Shown here in pieces: positions 13,979-22,619 of a stretch of 50,815 bases of DNA (position 1 is the first letter of the stretch; the number at the start of each line of letters is the position of its first letter). The DNA is from DASPKX01 sp035627835. Lineage in GTDB: Bacteria; Verrucomicrobiota; Verrucomicrobiia; Limisphaerales; SXQI01. The notes under the pieces are model-generated. The model ran no database searches. It saw only the letters and a list, made by a program, of their open reading frames with translations, and had not been told where the DNA came from. A program made the position numbers and the translations under genes. The stretch spans positions 1-50,815 of the forward strand of contig DASPKX010000178.1 in assembly GCA_035627835.1 (NCBI GenBank). Direction: 5' to 3'.

Positions 13979-16900
13979 ATGAAACGATTGATACTTCTTC
14001 TCGCGCTTGCCGTGGCGACTATCGCCTCCAGCTTTGCGCAAAACGAGCAGCAGCTCCGCATCTTTATTCGAGCCGGGGCCAAAACCCACGGCCCCAACCA
14101 GCATGACCATCCCCGCTTCCTCAAGGAATGGACCCAGCTCCTCACCGAGCGCGGCGCAAAAGTGGACGGCGCCCTCGAGTTCCCGACCAAAGCCCAGCTC
14201 GAAGCCAGCGATGTGCTCGTCATGTACGCCGCTGAAGCTGGCACGATCAAAGGCGAGCAACGCCAGAACCTGGAAGCTTTCCTCAAGCGTGGCGGCGGGA
14301 TCGTGGTGATTCACGACGCGGCTTGCGGCACGGAGCACGAGTATTACAAGACAATCGTCGGCGGCGCATGGGAGCATAAGCATTCGAAGTGGCTCGAAGG
14401 CGAAGTCGGCGTTTACTTCCTGGACACTGAGCACCCCATCACCAAAGGCGCGTCGAACTTCGATCTGAAGGACGAGATTTACTACGACATGCACATGATG
14501 CCAGACGCGAAGGTGCTGGCGACTTCGTTCCACTCCGTGTTTGTGATCGGGCCGCAGATGTGGACTTACGAGAAGACCCTGGAAGGTGGCCAGCCATATC
14601 GCTCCTTCGTCACGCTCCAGGGGCATGAGTGGAGCACTTTTGAGCTGCCTCACTTCCGCGCCCTCTTGCTGCGCGGCATCGCTTGGGCGGGCAAACGCCA
14701 AAACGTCGATCAACTCTGCCGCCCCGAAGAACTGGCTTCCTTGAAGTATCCTCCGGGCGGCCCGACCGCTCCGGAGAAAGCGGCCGCGAAGCTGAATGTT
14801 CACCCCGACTTCGACATCAACCTCGTCGCGAGCGAGCCGTTGATGGAAAAAGCGATTTCCCTGGATTGGGATCCCCAAGGCCGCTTGTGGGTTGCGGAAA
14901 CGCCGGAGTATCCCAATGGCCGCAACATCAACGCGAACGACGCGGTGTTGCTGATGTCAAAAGGCGCGGCGGGGCAACTGCCTCCTGGTGGGAAAGAAGA
15001 TCGTCCCGCGCGGGATCGGATCTCGTGGCTGGAAGACACCAACGGCGACGGCACGATGGATAAGAAGCATGTGTTCGCTGACGGCCTCGAGTTGGTGACT
15101 TCCCTCGTTTTCTACAAGGATGGCGTCATCGTCGCACAGGCTCCGGACATCCTTTGGCTGCGCGACACCAACGGCGACGGCAAGTGCGACATGCAGTCCG
15201 AGAAAGTGACTTTGTTCACTGGCTTCGGCACGTTCGACACCCACGCGGTCATTAACAACATGCGCTGGGGCTTTGACGGCTGGATTTACAGCGCCGTCGG
15301 TTACAGCGCTGGCCAACCAAAGTCAGCGGATGGTTCGACGGACTTCGGCCGCGTCACGGCTGGCATCTTCCGGTTCAAGCCAGACGGCAGCGCGCTCGAG
15401 CAGGTCGCTTCGGGGAGTTGCAATACGTGGGGCTTCGACATCGCGCCGGACGGTGAGTTATTCTTCACGACCGCCACTTGCGGCGAGCATTTCCTGCACA
15501 TCGTGATGCCGGAGAAAGCCGTGGCCCGCGGGAATGTCGGCGGCGTCCGTTCCTTCTCAGTGCTGCCGGATCACCAGGATATTTTCCCTGCGGTGCATCA
15601 CACCCGCCCGGCCTACGTGCAGATCGATTGGGTGGGCAAGTTCACGGCTGCTGCGGGTTCGTGCGTTTATAACGGCGGCGCCTGGCCAGATAAATACAAC
15701 GGCAGCCATTTCCTTTCCGAAACGACCATGAGCCTGGTCCATAACGATTGGATCACGCCCAAAGGGCCAACCTTCGTGGCTGGCAAAGAGCCAGGCCGTG
15801 AGCAGTCTGAATTCATTGCCGGCTCCGATTTGTGGTTCCGTCCCGTCCACAGCCGCGTCGGCCCGGATGGCGCGCTCTACGTCGTGGACTTCTATAATCA
15901 GGCCGCGATTCACAACGACACCCGCGGTCCGAAGCATGGTGTGCGCAACGCTGCGGTGCGTCCCGACCGCGACCATCATTTTGGCCGCATCTGGCGCGTG
16001 CAGCACAAGCAAGCTCGCAAGTTCGACCGCCTGAATCTGAACGGTGGCCAAACAGCGGAGCTGGTGAAAGCGCTGGAGCACCCGAACGGCTGGACACGCG
16101 CAACCGCGCATCGCCTCCTGCTGGAAAAGAATGACGCTGCGGCTGTCGAGCCGTTGAAGACCGTGCTCAAGAGCAGCAACAACTCGTTCGCCCGCGTGCA
16201 TGCCGTTCGCTTGCTCGCAGCCACTGGCAAGCTGGACGACGCTACCCTCGCGGCGGCGGTGGCTTCGCCGGACAACAATGTGAAGAAGAACGCGCTGCGC
16301 GTCGTCAGCGAAGGAACGGGCGTGGGCGGGAGCGAAGTTCGCGGTGGCGCTTTGCGCGCCCTGCAAAGCCCAGAGGCGCGCATTCGTTTGGACGCATTGT
16401 TGGCTCTTCAGGCCCTCACGCCAGATGAGGAAATCGCCCGCGCCGTGGTGGCTGCTTATCCTTCCCTGGAAGATCGTTGGGCTCAATCTGCCGCACTCGG
16501 CGTTGCGAACAAAGACCTGCTCCTATTCACAAAGGCAACTCTCGCCTCGCAAGCCAATGCAGATCGCCTGCGCGAGTTCATCGGTTTGCTCGGGCGAGAA
16601 GTCGGCCTCCGCGGCGATGCCGCATTGGCCCTGAGCTTCGTCCAGCAACTCGGAGCCTCAAAAGCCGAAGCCTTGCAAGTGGCGGGGTTGAACAGCCTGA
16701 CGGCCGCGTTGAAGCCCGACGTGACTCCTTCCAGCTCCGCTCGCGAAGCGCTAGGCGCGTTGCTGGGAAGCCAGAGTGAGAACGTTCGTGGCGCGGCGCT
16801 TCCGCTGGTGGCTCGTTGGGACCGCAATGGCGAACTCGCCGCCCAAACGAAGCCGGTCATCGAGCAGCTCTACACCAAGCTGAACGACAAATCGCTGTAT

Positions 16901-18358
16901 GAAGATTTCCGCGGGCAAATTGCCGTGAATCTTCTCGGCGTCCGCCAACTGGCTCCAGATGCCATCACCAAAGTCGCCGCACTGCTCGGCGGCGAAGCCA
17001 GCGTGCCACTGCAACGGCGCGTGGTGGAAGCGCTGGGCAATGTTCCAGATGCGGCAGCCGGCGCGGCCCTCGTGCGCGCGTTCCCGAACCTCGCTCCTGA
17101 GCTTCAGGAGGTCGCTTTTGGCCAGCTCGTGCGCCGCTCCGATTCCTCGCTCACGCTGCTCGCGAGTGTGGAGAAGGGTGAGATTCCCTTGACCACGCTG
17201 GGGCCTGCTTCCATTCACCGGTTGCGCACACACTCGGATGATGAAGTGGCCAAGCGAGCCATTGCCGTCGTGGAGAAAATCCGCGGCCCGCAAGCGAAGC
17301 AAAAGGACGCTTTGATCGAAACGCTTCTGCCGACGGTGGAAACCGCTGGGAACATTCAGAACGGCAAAATGCTCTACACCGCGAACTGCGCGAATTGCCA
17401 CAAGTACAAAGGCGAAGGCCGCGATTTGGCCCCGGACCTCACGGGCATGGGCGCTCACGGAGCGCACGACCTGTTGGTCCACATCGTTGATCCCAATCGC
17501 GTGGTGGAGCCGAACTTCGTCTCGGTGACCGTCGAGAAAAAGGATGACGAATCGATCGATGGCGTGCTCGCCAGCGAGAACGAAGCGACCATCAAGATGC
17601 GCAACGCCAGCGGCGACTTCGAAATCCGCAAGAGCGAAGTGAAGAGCCGACGCTCCAACGGCATTTCCCTGATGCCTGAAGGGTTTGAAGCTCTCGGAGG
17701 CGAAGGCCTGCGCGACTTGATCGCCTACCTCACGATGGACGAGAACAAGTATCGTATCATCGATCTGAGTTCGGCCTTCACGGCGAACAGCACGCGGGGC
17801 ATCTACGGCTCGCAGGAGCGCGCGAATGAATCGCTGCGCTTCCGCACCTTTGGCTTGAACAAGGTCGAAGGAATTCCATTCGAAGTGCTGCACCCGAGCC
17901 GCACGCCGAACGGCAACAACGTCATCGTTCTCAAGGGCGGCCAGGGCTTCAGCAAAACGCTGCCGCAAAAGGTTGAGGTGAACACGGGCGTCACTGCCAC
18001 CAAGCTGCACTTCCTCGGCGGCGTGGGCGGCTGGGCATTCCCCTGCTGCGGCGACGACAAAAAGGAAGGCGAGCCTGTTGCTAAAGTGACGCTGCACTTC
18101 GCCAGCGGCGCCAAGCAGGAGATCGTGTTGAAGAACGGCGTCGAGTTCGCCGACTACAACGGTCGCGCCGAAGTGCCCGGCTCGAAGGAAGCAGTGGAAG
18201 TCGTGCGTTACGGCCAGATCCGTTGGTTCACGAAGCCAGTGGAGAAGACCGAGCGCATCCAGCGCATCACGATCGAGAGCTACAACAACCAGGTTGCCCC
18301 GACGTTTGTGGCGATCACCGCTGAGTTAGCGGCGCAGCAGACTGCGGCGAAGCAGTAA
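13979..18358 (+). CDS. Secreted PVC-type ThuA/NHL-like/HEAT/cytochrome c protein
   Basis: 1459 residues. Start at ATG 13979, preceded by AAGGA; earlier in-frame codons come from the repeat. Signal peptide 1-20 (cut A20/Q21). Domains in order: ThuA-like glutamine-amidotransferase fold (about 23-225), PVC membrane-bound dehydrogenase/beta-propeller (about 245-660, with D-T-N-G-D-G-x-x-D Ca-type loops), HEAT-like helical repeats (about 680-1110), a c-type heme site C1137-A-N-C1140-H1141 in a cytochrome domain ending about 1235, and a C-terminal beta-sandwich (about 1290-1455) with a G-G-W-A-F-P-C-C-G loop. This architecture is common in Planctomycetes and Verrucomicrobia and is thought to act in periplasmic oxidation of sugars or glycans; substrate unknown. 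The gene stands alone, with a terminator right after it. Confidence 0.88.
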   Translation: MKRLILLLALAVATIASSFAQNEQQLRIFIRAGAKTHGPNQHDHPRFLKEWTQLLTERGAKVDGALEFPTKAQLEASDVLVMYAAEAGTIKGEQRQNLEAFLKRGGGIVVIHDAACGTEHEYYKTIVGGAWEHKHSKWLEGEVGVYFLDTEHPITKGASNFDLKDEIYYDMHMMPDAKVLATSFHSVFVIGPQMWTYEKTLEGGQPYRSFVTLQGHEWSTFELPHFRALLLRGIAWAGKRQNVDQLCRPEELASLKYPPGGPTAPEKAAAKLNVHPDFDINLVASEPLMEKAISLDWDPQGRLWVAETPEYPNGRNINANDAVLLMSKGAAGQLPPGGKEDRPARDRISWLEDTNGDGTMDKKHVFADGLELVTSLVFYKDGVIVAQAPDILWLRDTNGDGKCDMQSEKVTLFTGFGTFDTHAVINNMRWGFDGWIYSAVGYSAGQPKSADGSTDFGRVTAGIFRFKPDGSALEQVASGSCNTWGFDIAPDGELFFTTATCGEHFLHIVMPEKAVARGNVGGVRSFSVLPDHQDIFPAVHHTRPAYVQIDWVGKFTAAAGSCVYNGGAWPDKYNGSHFLSETTMSLVHNDWITPKGPTFVAGKEPGREQSEFIAGSDLWFRPVHSRVGPDGALYVVDFYNQAAIHNDTRGPKHGVRNAAVRPDRDHHFGRIWRVQHKQARKFDRLNLNGGQTAELVKALEHPNGWTRATAHRLLLEKNDAAAVEPLKTVLKSSNNSFARVHAVRLLAATGKLDDATLAAAVASPDNNVKKNALRVVSEGTGVGGSEVRGGALRALQSPEARIRLDALLALQALTPDEEIARAVVAAYPSLEDRWAQSAALGVANKDLLLFTKATLASQANADRLREFIGLLGREVGLRGDAALALSFVQQLGASKAEALQVAGLNSLTAALKPDVTPSSSAREALGALLGSQSENVRGAALPLVARWDRNGELAAQTKPVIEQLYTKLNDKSLYEDFRGQIAVNLLGVRQLAPDAITKVAALLGGEASVPLQRRVVEALGNVPDAAAGAALVRAFPNLAPELQEVAFGQLVRRSDSSLTLLASVEKGEIPLTTLGPASIHRLRTHSDDEVAKRAIAVVEKIRGPQAKQKDALIETLLPTVETAGNIQNGKMLYTANCANCHKYKGEGRDLAPDLTGMGAHGAHDLLVHIVDPNRVVEPNFVSVTVEKKDDESIDGVLASENEATIKMRNASGDFEIRKSEVKSRRSNGISLMPEGFEALGGEGLRDLIAYLTMDENKYRIIDLSSAFTANSTRGIYGSQERANESLRFRTFGLNKVEGIPFEVLHPSRTPNGNNVIVLKGGQGFSKTLPQKVEVNTGVTATKLHFLGGVGGWAFPCCGDDKKEGEPVAKVTLHFASGAKQEIVLKNGVEFADYNGRAEVPGSKEAVEVVRYGQIRWFTKPVEKTERIQRITIESYNNQVAPTFVAITAELAAQQTAAKQ

Positions 18359-18377
18359 GCCGAAAATCAGATTCACG

Positions 18378-18422
18378 AAAGAGCAGCGGACGAGCGAAAG
18401 CTCCGAAGCTGCTCTTTTCTTT
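18378..18422 (+). terminator. Rho-independent terminator of the ThuA/heme gene
   Basis: AAAGAGCAGC (18378-18387) pairs with GCTGCTCTTT (18408-18417), with a nested GAGC-GAAA-GCTC hairpin, followed by TTCTTTT on the plus strand. It lies 20 bp after the stop at 18358. It may also slow minus-strand transcription out of the SecA-like gene. Confidence 0.83.
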
Positions 18423-18453
18423 TGGTAAGAAGTGAAGCGGGTCGAGGGTCGCG

Positions 18454-20442
18454 CTAGGCGATGGAAGGGCCTGCGAACGAGAGAGCCTCGTCGAGCCAAT
18501 CATCCATTCGCAACACGTTCTTCCTGGCTTTGAAAGCCTGCGTTTGCGCGCGGCGTTGGGCAAAGGAAACCAAAGCTCCGGCAAACCTTTTTGACCCAGG
18601 CAAGCCGCTCTTAAAGAGCTTGCGGACGCGCTCCTGCGCGACCTTCGGCAGGTAACGGTTCAGCAATTCGTCCTCGAGGCTGATGAACGCCTGCGCCGAA
18701 CCAGGGTCACCCTGGCGGCCGGCGCGGCCGAAGAGCTGGCGATCAACACGCTGGGATTCGTGACGTTCGGTGGCGATAACATGCAGGCCACCGAGTTCAG
18801 CGACACCTTCGCCAAGCTTAATGTCTGTGCCGCGGCCCGCCATGTTGGTCGAAAGGGTAATGCGCCCGCGCTCGCCGGCCTCGCTGATAATAGCGGCTTC
18901 CTCGGACAGGCGCGTTGCGTTCAGCAACCGATGCGGCAAACCGACCTGGTCGAGCAACTCAGCGATTTTTTCGCTGGTCTTAACGGTGCGTGTGCCGATG
19001 AGGATTGGACGGCCAGTCGCATGCACGCGTTGAACCTCCTCAACAATGGCGCGGTGCTTTTCCGTTTCCGTCGCGAAGATGCGGTCGGGCCATTGCTCAC
19101 GCACACAGGGCTTGTTCGTCGGTATGCGGATGGCTGGCAGATTGTAGATCTGCCAGAACTCGTCTGCGGCCTCCGCGCCGGTGCCGGTCATGCCGGAGAT
19201 CTGGCGGTAGAAGCGGAAATAGCGTTGGAAGCTCAAGCGCGCGACCGTTTCGCTCGGGTCCGAAATCTTGACCCCTTCCTTGGCTTCAATGGCCTGGTGC
19301 AATCCCTGGCGCCAGGTGCGTTGCGGCATCGGGCGGCCCGTGAATTCATCAACGATGACCACTTTGCCATCCTGCACGACGTACTGTTTGCCTTTGATGA
19401 AAAACTCGCGCGCGACCAAAGCCTGTTTGATCAGATCAAGGCGGCGATCGGAACCGCGCCAAAGACCATCGCGCCCCTGGCACTTGGCCTGGAGCTTCTC
19501 CATGCCGGCATCGGTGAGGTTCACCTCGCGATACTGCGTGTCCACGAGGTAATCGACATCGGCCTGCATCTCCTTGGCGATCTCATTGGCGATGAGCGCA
19601 GCCTCGCGCAAGACGTCATTCTCGTGCGGCGCTGAGATGATGAGCGGGGTGACCGCTTCGTCGATCAGAACGCTGTCCGCTTCGTCGATGATTGCTGTGT
19701 CGAGGCCGCGCATGACCAAGCCTTCCGGCAGCCGTTGCTGCGGGATGAGCATGGTGCGGATCAGACGTCGCGTGGGATCCACGATGCCCCCAAGCTGCAA
19801 ACGGTCGCGCAGGAAATCGGCGACGACCTCTTTGCTCGTCGTGTACGTGATATCCGCGTTGTAACCGTGGCGGCGATCCGCTGGTTTCATGGCGCCGGTC
19901 ACATAACCCACAGAGACTCCGCAGAAATCGTAGAGCGGCTTCAACCACTCGGCGTCACGCTGCACGAGGTAATCGTTCACCGTGATGATGTGGCAAGGGC
20001 GCTTGGTCCAGCCAACCAGAACTGCGGCCAAACCGGCAGTCAGCGTTTTGCCTTCGCCGGTCGCCATTTCAGCCATGTGGCCGCGCTGCAAGGCGAGAGC
20101 GCCCATGAGCTGCACCGGGAACGCGCGCAAGCCAAGCTGCCGGTCCGCGGCTTCGCGAATGGCGGCCAGCGCTGAAATTGTCAGCGCAGCCTGGTCGCGT
20201 CCGCGGCGGCGGAATGCCTGGCGAAACTCGAGCATCTTCTGCTTGAGCTGCTGCTCGGGCATTTCACGCAGGGCCGCTGCCTCGCGCTCGATCAACTCCG
20301 CGTCCCGGCGCAAGTCGCGTATCACAGCGTTGCGGCGGCGGCGCGCGCCGATCAACGAGTTTACCTTTGCATCCAGGCCTTTGTGAACGCGGCCGGGAAT
20401 GTGGAAACTCGTGCGGCGATATTCCTGCGAAGGAGTGATCAC
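18454..20442 (-). CDS. Short SecA-like ATPase (lacks helical wing, two-helix finger and C-tail)
   Basis: 662 residues against 840-1000 for housekeeping SecA. GTG start at 20442, overlapping the upstream TGA as GTGA; an ATG at 20487 would overlap by 49 bp. NBD1 has Walker A T-G-E-G-K-T (128-133) and D-E-A-D (253-256); the preprotein-crosslinking domain follows (about 213-365), then V-D-E-F-T-G-R, M-T-G-T, and NBD2 with N-M-A-G-R-G-T-D and the arginine fingers Q-L-F-G-R-A-G-R-Q-G-D-P-G-S (about 569-582). It ends where the helical scaffold of E. coli SecA begins, so the two-helix finger and the zinc SEC-C tail are missing. It is the last gene of an export operon, and probably powers that operon rather than general Sec transport; this is inference. 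Confidence 0.82.
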   Translation of the reverse strand: MITPSQEYRRTSFHIPGRVHKGLDAKVNSLIGARRRRNAVIRDLRRDAELIEREAAALREMPEQQLKQKMLEFRQAFRRRGRDQAALTISALAAIREAADRQLGLRAFPVQLMGALALQRGHMAEMATGEGKTLTAGLAAVLVGWTKRPCHIITVNDYLVQRDAEWLKPLYDFCGVSVGYVTGAMKPADRRHGYNADITYTTSKEVVADFLRDRLQLGGIVDPTRRLIRTMLIPQQRLPEGLVMRGLDTAIIDEADSVLIDEAVTPLIISAPHENDVLREAALIANEIAKEMQADVDYLVDTQYREVNLTDAGMEKLQAKCQGRDGLWRGSDRRLDLIKQALVAREFFIKGKQYVVQDGKVVIVDEFTGRPMPQRTWRQGLHQAIEAKEGVKISDPSETVARLSFQRYFRFYRQISGMTGTGAEAADEFWQIYNLPAIRIPTNKPCVREQWPDRIFATETEKHRAIVEEVQRVHATGRPILIGTRTVKTSEKIAELLDQVGLPHRLLNATRLSEEAAIISEAGERGRITLSTNMAGRGTDIKLGEGVAELGGLHVIATERHESQRVDRQLFGRAGRQGDPGSAQAFISLEDELLNRYLPKVAQERVRKLFKSGLPGSKRFAGALVSFAQRRAQTQAFKARKNVLRMDDWLDEALSFAGPSIA

Positions 20443-22595
20443 AGTTGATAACGCTTTTGAATGAGCTGGCGGAACCGGCGAATCCATCGCGGCAACAACG
20501 GCTCAGACTCGAGGTTGAATCGGATTTTCCCCGCGCGGCCATGAACGAGCGCCACTTCCGGAAGCGGCTGCAAATCAGCGCGGACTTCAAAGAACGGCTC
20601 CGCCGCTTTGCTTCCTTGTGGATCGTTGGCCGAAACAGCCACTTCACCGCCGCCCGCCCAGCCGATGGCTGGTGATGGAAGCGTGTGCTTCTCGGCTGGA
20701 ATCTTGCGGATATTGCCGGCAGCGATCGCTGTGTCCGCCTCGCCGATCAGGCGCACCTGGGCATTGGTTTTGGCGCGCACGAAAAGTGTGTCCACATCTT
20801 CCTGCAGCACTGTTGCGACGAACTCAAACGAGCTAGGGTCCACCACCAAACCGAGCGGTGTGCCGCGCGTCAGCCAACGGCCGACCGCGTCATCGATCTG
20901 CGGGGCAACCCAGACACCGGCGTGGCGGGCTTTGACGACGAGGGCTTCCTGGTCGCGCTTCACGCGCTGGACTCGTTCGAGCACCGATTGCTTGCGGCTC
21001 TCGAGCGGCTTCAAGCTCGCGGAGTCATCTTTGCGGGCCTGGAGGATGCGCGCTTCCACTTCGACCAACGCAGCGTTCGCTTGCACGGCTTCGTGCTCGA
21101 GCTGCTTGTTGGTGAAGCGCATCAACGGCTGGCCAACTGTGACAGGGGCGCCTGGTTGGGCGATGACTTGCGCCAAAACGCCAGGCGCTTCGTTCATGAC
21201 CTGCGACCATTGCTTGGCTTCCAGCACGCCGGGCGCGCGGAAATGGCTGGGGAACGGCACGACATTCAGCAACACGAGAATGACCGCGAAGGCCGCCGCT
21301 GAAATGGCGACCGCACGAGGGCGGGTTCGCTCAAGCCTTGGGCTGTTGGCCAAATAAATCCCGAACTTAACGATTGGCACGATCAGCCATGTGACGCCGC
21401 AAATGAGCGCCATCAGGATGCCCAACAGGAGCAAACGATCGGCGAGGAAGAACAAAATCGTGGTGAACACGAAGATGCGATAGACCATCGCGAGGGCGCC
21501 AAACACGCCCAACAGCCACGCTTCTTTGGTGCTCACGGCGGGGCTTTCGGAGCGCTTGATTCCGAACACGTAGTGCTCGAACACATGCTTCAACTGCCCG
21601 ATGGAGCGTTGATGCAGGTTCGGCACGTCGAGGAGGTCCGAGAGGATGTAGTAACCGTCAAAGCGCATGAGCGGGTTGATGTTGAACAGAATCGTGGAGA
21701 CCCCCGCGATGAAGACCATGTTATAGCAGATGCTATGCAGCGCGCCTGGAGCGGTGTTGGCCCAGACAATCAAGGCAACGGCAGCCACGAACACTTCCAC
21801 AATCATGCCGGCTGCCCCGACCATGATGCGTTGCCGCCGACTGCGGAAACCCCAGCTCGAGGTGGCGTCCACGTATGGAGTCGGAGTGAAGATCATGAAC
21901 AGCACACCCATCACGTGAACTTCGCCGCCATATTTTTTCGTGAAGTAAGCGTGACCGAATTCGTGGAGGGTCTTAATGATCACAAGGCCCGCATAAAGCA
22001 GCAGCAGGTTGCTGGGGTTCAGGACGCCTTCGCTTTGCTGGCCAAGCTTGTCCCAGTTGTCCATCCCAAGCTTTATGCCCCAGCCAACAACAGCGGCCCA
22101 CAGGATGAAGCCAATCGGTGAAATCAGCTTTCCGATAAAACCGATGGTTTTGTTCAGGAACTCATCCGGGTCGAGCAGCGGCACGCGCAGGAACATGATG
22201 TTCATGAGCTTGGAAGTCAGCTCACGCTGCTTCACGCGCTTGTAACGCTCGAACAGCTTCGCAGTGTCCGCCGCAACGTCGTACTGGAGGAGATTGGAGA
22301 AGTACAGTTGGGAAAGCAGTTGGATGACCGCTTCCTGGCCCGGCGCTTCGTCCGGGAACCGGTCCATGCATTCCTTCCATACTTCTTCGACAGTCCGCTC
22401 TGGCCGGAGCCGAGCCACGAATTCATAGGCCGCTGGACGCAACCGGAAGAACTGGTTGCTCAACGGGTTCTCCAGAATGATCCAGCGCTGGCCGCGGAAA
22501 TTCTGGCGGCGCACACGAACTGCGGGGCGGAGGCTAATCCGCTGGTTGGCAATTCGGTACCACGATTCGCTAAATGTCTGTGCGTTTTCAGCCAT
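20439..22595 (-). CDS. PqqD-like/M50 site-2-protease-like/HlyD fusion membrane protein
   Basis: 718 residues. Residues 20-110 resemble PqqD: R-P-A-V-R-V, F-R-L-R-P-A-A-Y-E-F-V, R-T-V-E-E-V, L-L-S-Q-L. A multispanning M50 domain follows, with the zinc motif H-E-F-G-H at 211-215 and the third ligand motif N-P-L-M-R-F-D-G at 307-314, flanked by about eight predicted helices to about residue 450. After about residue 465 is a HlyD-type membrane-fusion domain with a lipoyl-like hairpin half (A-P-G-V-L-A-Q-V-I-A-Q-P-G-A-P-V-T-V-G-Q-P-L), a coiled coil (about 515-560) and a beta-barrel. Related M50-HlyD proteins accompany peptide exporters. It overlaps the SecA-like gene by 4 bp; the GAF-HlyD gene lies 24 bp upstream. 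Confidence 0.85.
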   Translation of the reverse strand: MAENAQTFSESWYRIANQRISLRPAVRVRRQNFRGQRWIILENPLSNQFFRLRPAAYEFVARLRPERTVEEVWKECMDRFPDEAPGQEAVIQLLSQLYFSNLLQYDVAADTAKLFERYKRVKQRELTSKLMNIMFLRVPLLDPDEFLNKTIGFIGKLISPIGFILWAAVVGWGIKLGMDNWDKLGQQSEGVLNPSNLLLLYAGLVIIKTLHEFGHAYFTKKYGGEVHVMGVLFMIFTPTPYVDATSSWGFRSRRQRIMVGAAGMIVEVFVAAVALIVWANTAPGALHSICYNMVFIAGVSTILFNINPLMRFDGYYILSDLLDVPNLHQRSIGQLKHVFEHYVFGIKRSESPAVSTKEAWLLGVFGALAMVYRIFVFTTILFFLADRLLLLGILMALICGVTWLIVPIVKFGIYLANSPRLERTRPRAVAISAAAFAVILVLLNVVPFPSHFRAPGVLEAKQWSQVMNEAPGVLAQVIAQPGAPVTVGQPLMRFTNKQLEHEAVQANAALVEVEARILQARKDDSASLKPLESRKQSVLERVQRVKRDQEALVVKARHAGVWVAPQIDDAVGRWLTRGTPLGLVVDPSSFEFVATVLQEDVDTLFVRAKTNAQVRLIGEADTAIAAGNIRKIPAEKHTLPSPAIGWAGGGEVAVSANDPQGSKAAEPFFEVRADLQPLPEVALVHGRAGKIRFNLESEPLLPRWIRRFRQLIQKRYQL

Positions 22596-22619
22596 ACGGC
22601 AGGGAGGGGGCTGCGTGGC

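Noticed and set aside
13967..14878. Minus-strand open frame of 303 residues under the same gene
   Set aside because: No ribosome site or recognisable motif, and it lies inside a well-supported coding region.
16751..18097. 448-residue open frame antisense to the ThuA/heme gene
   Set aside because: Shadow of the plus-strand gene, which has a signal peptide, CxxCH and family motifs; the antisense product shows no family pattern and is rich in residues that mirror codon bias.
18454..20442. Housekeeping secA
   Set aside because: About 180-300 residues shorter than SecA, no two-helix finger or zinc tail, and located in an exporter operon, so it is unlikely to be the main translocase motor.
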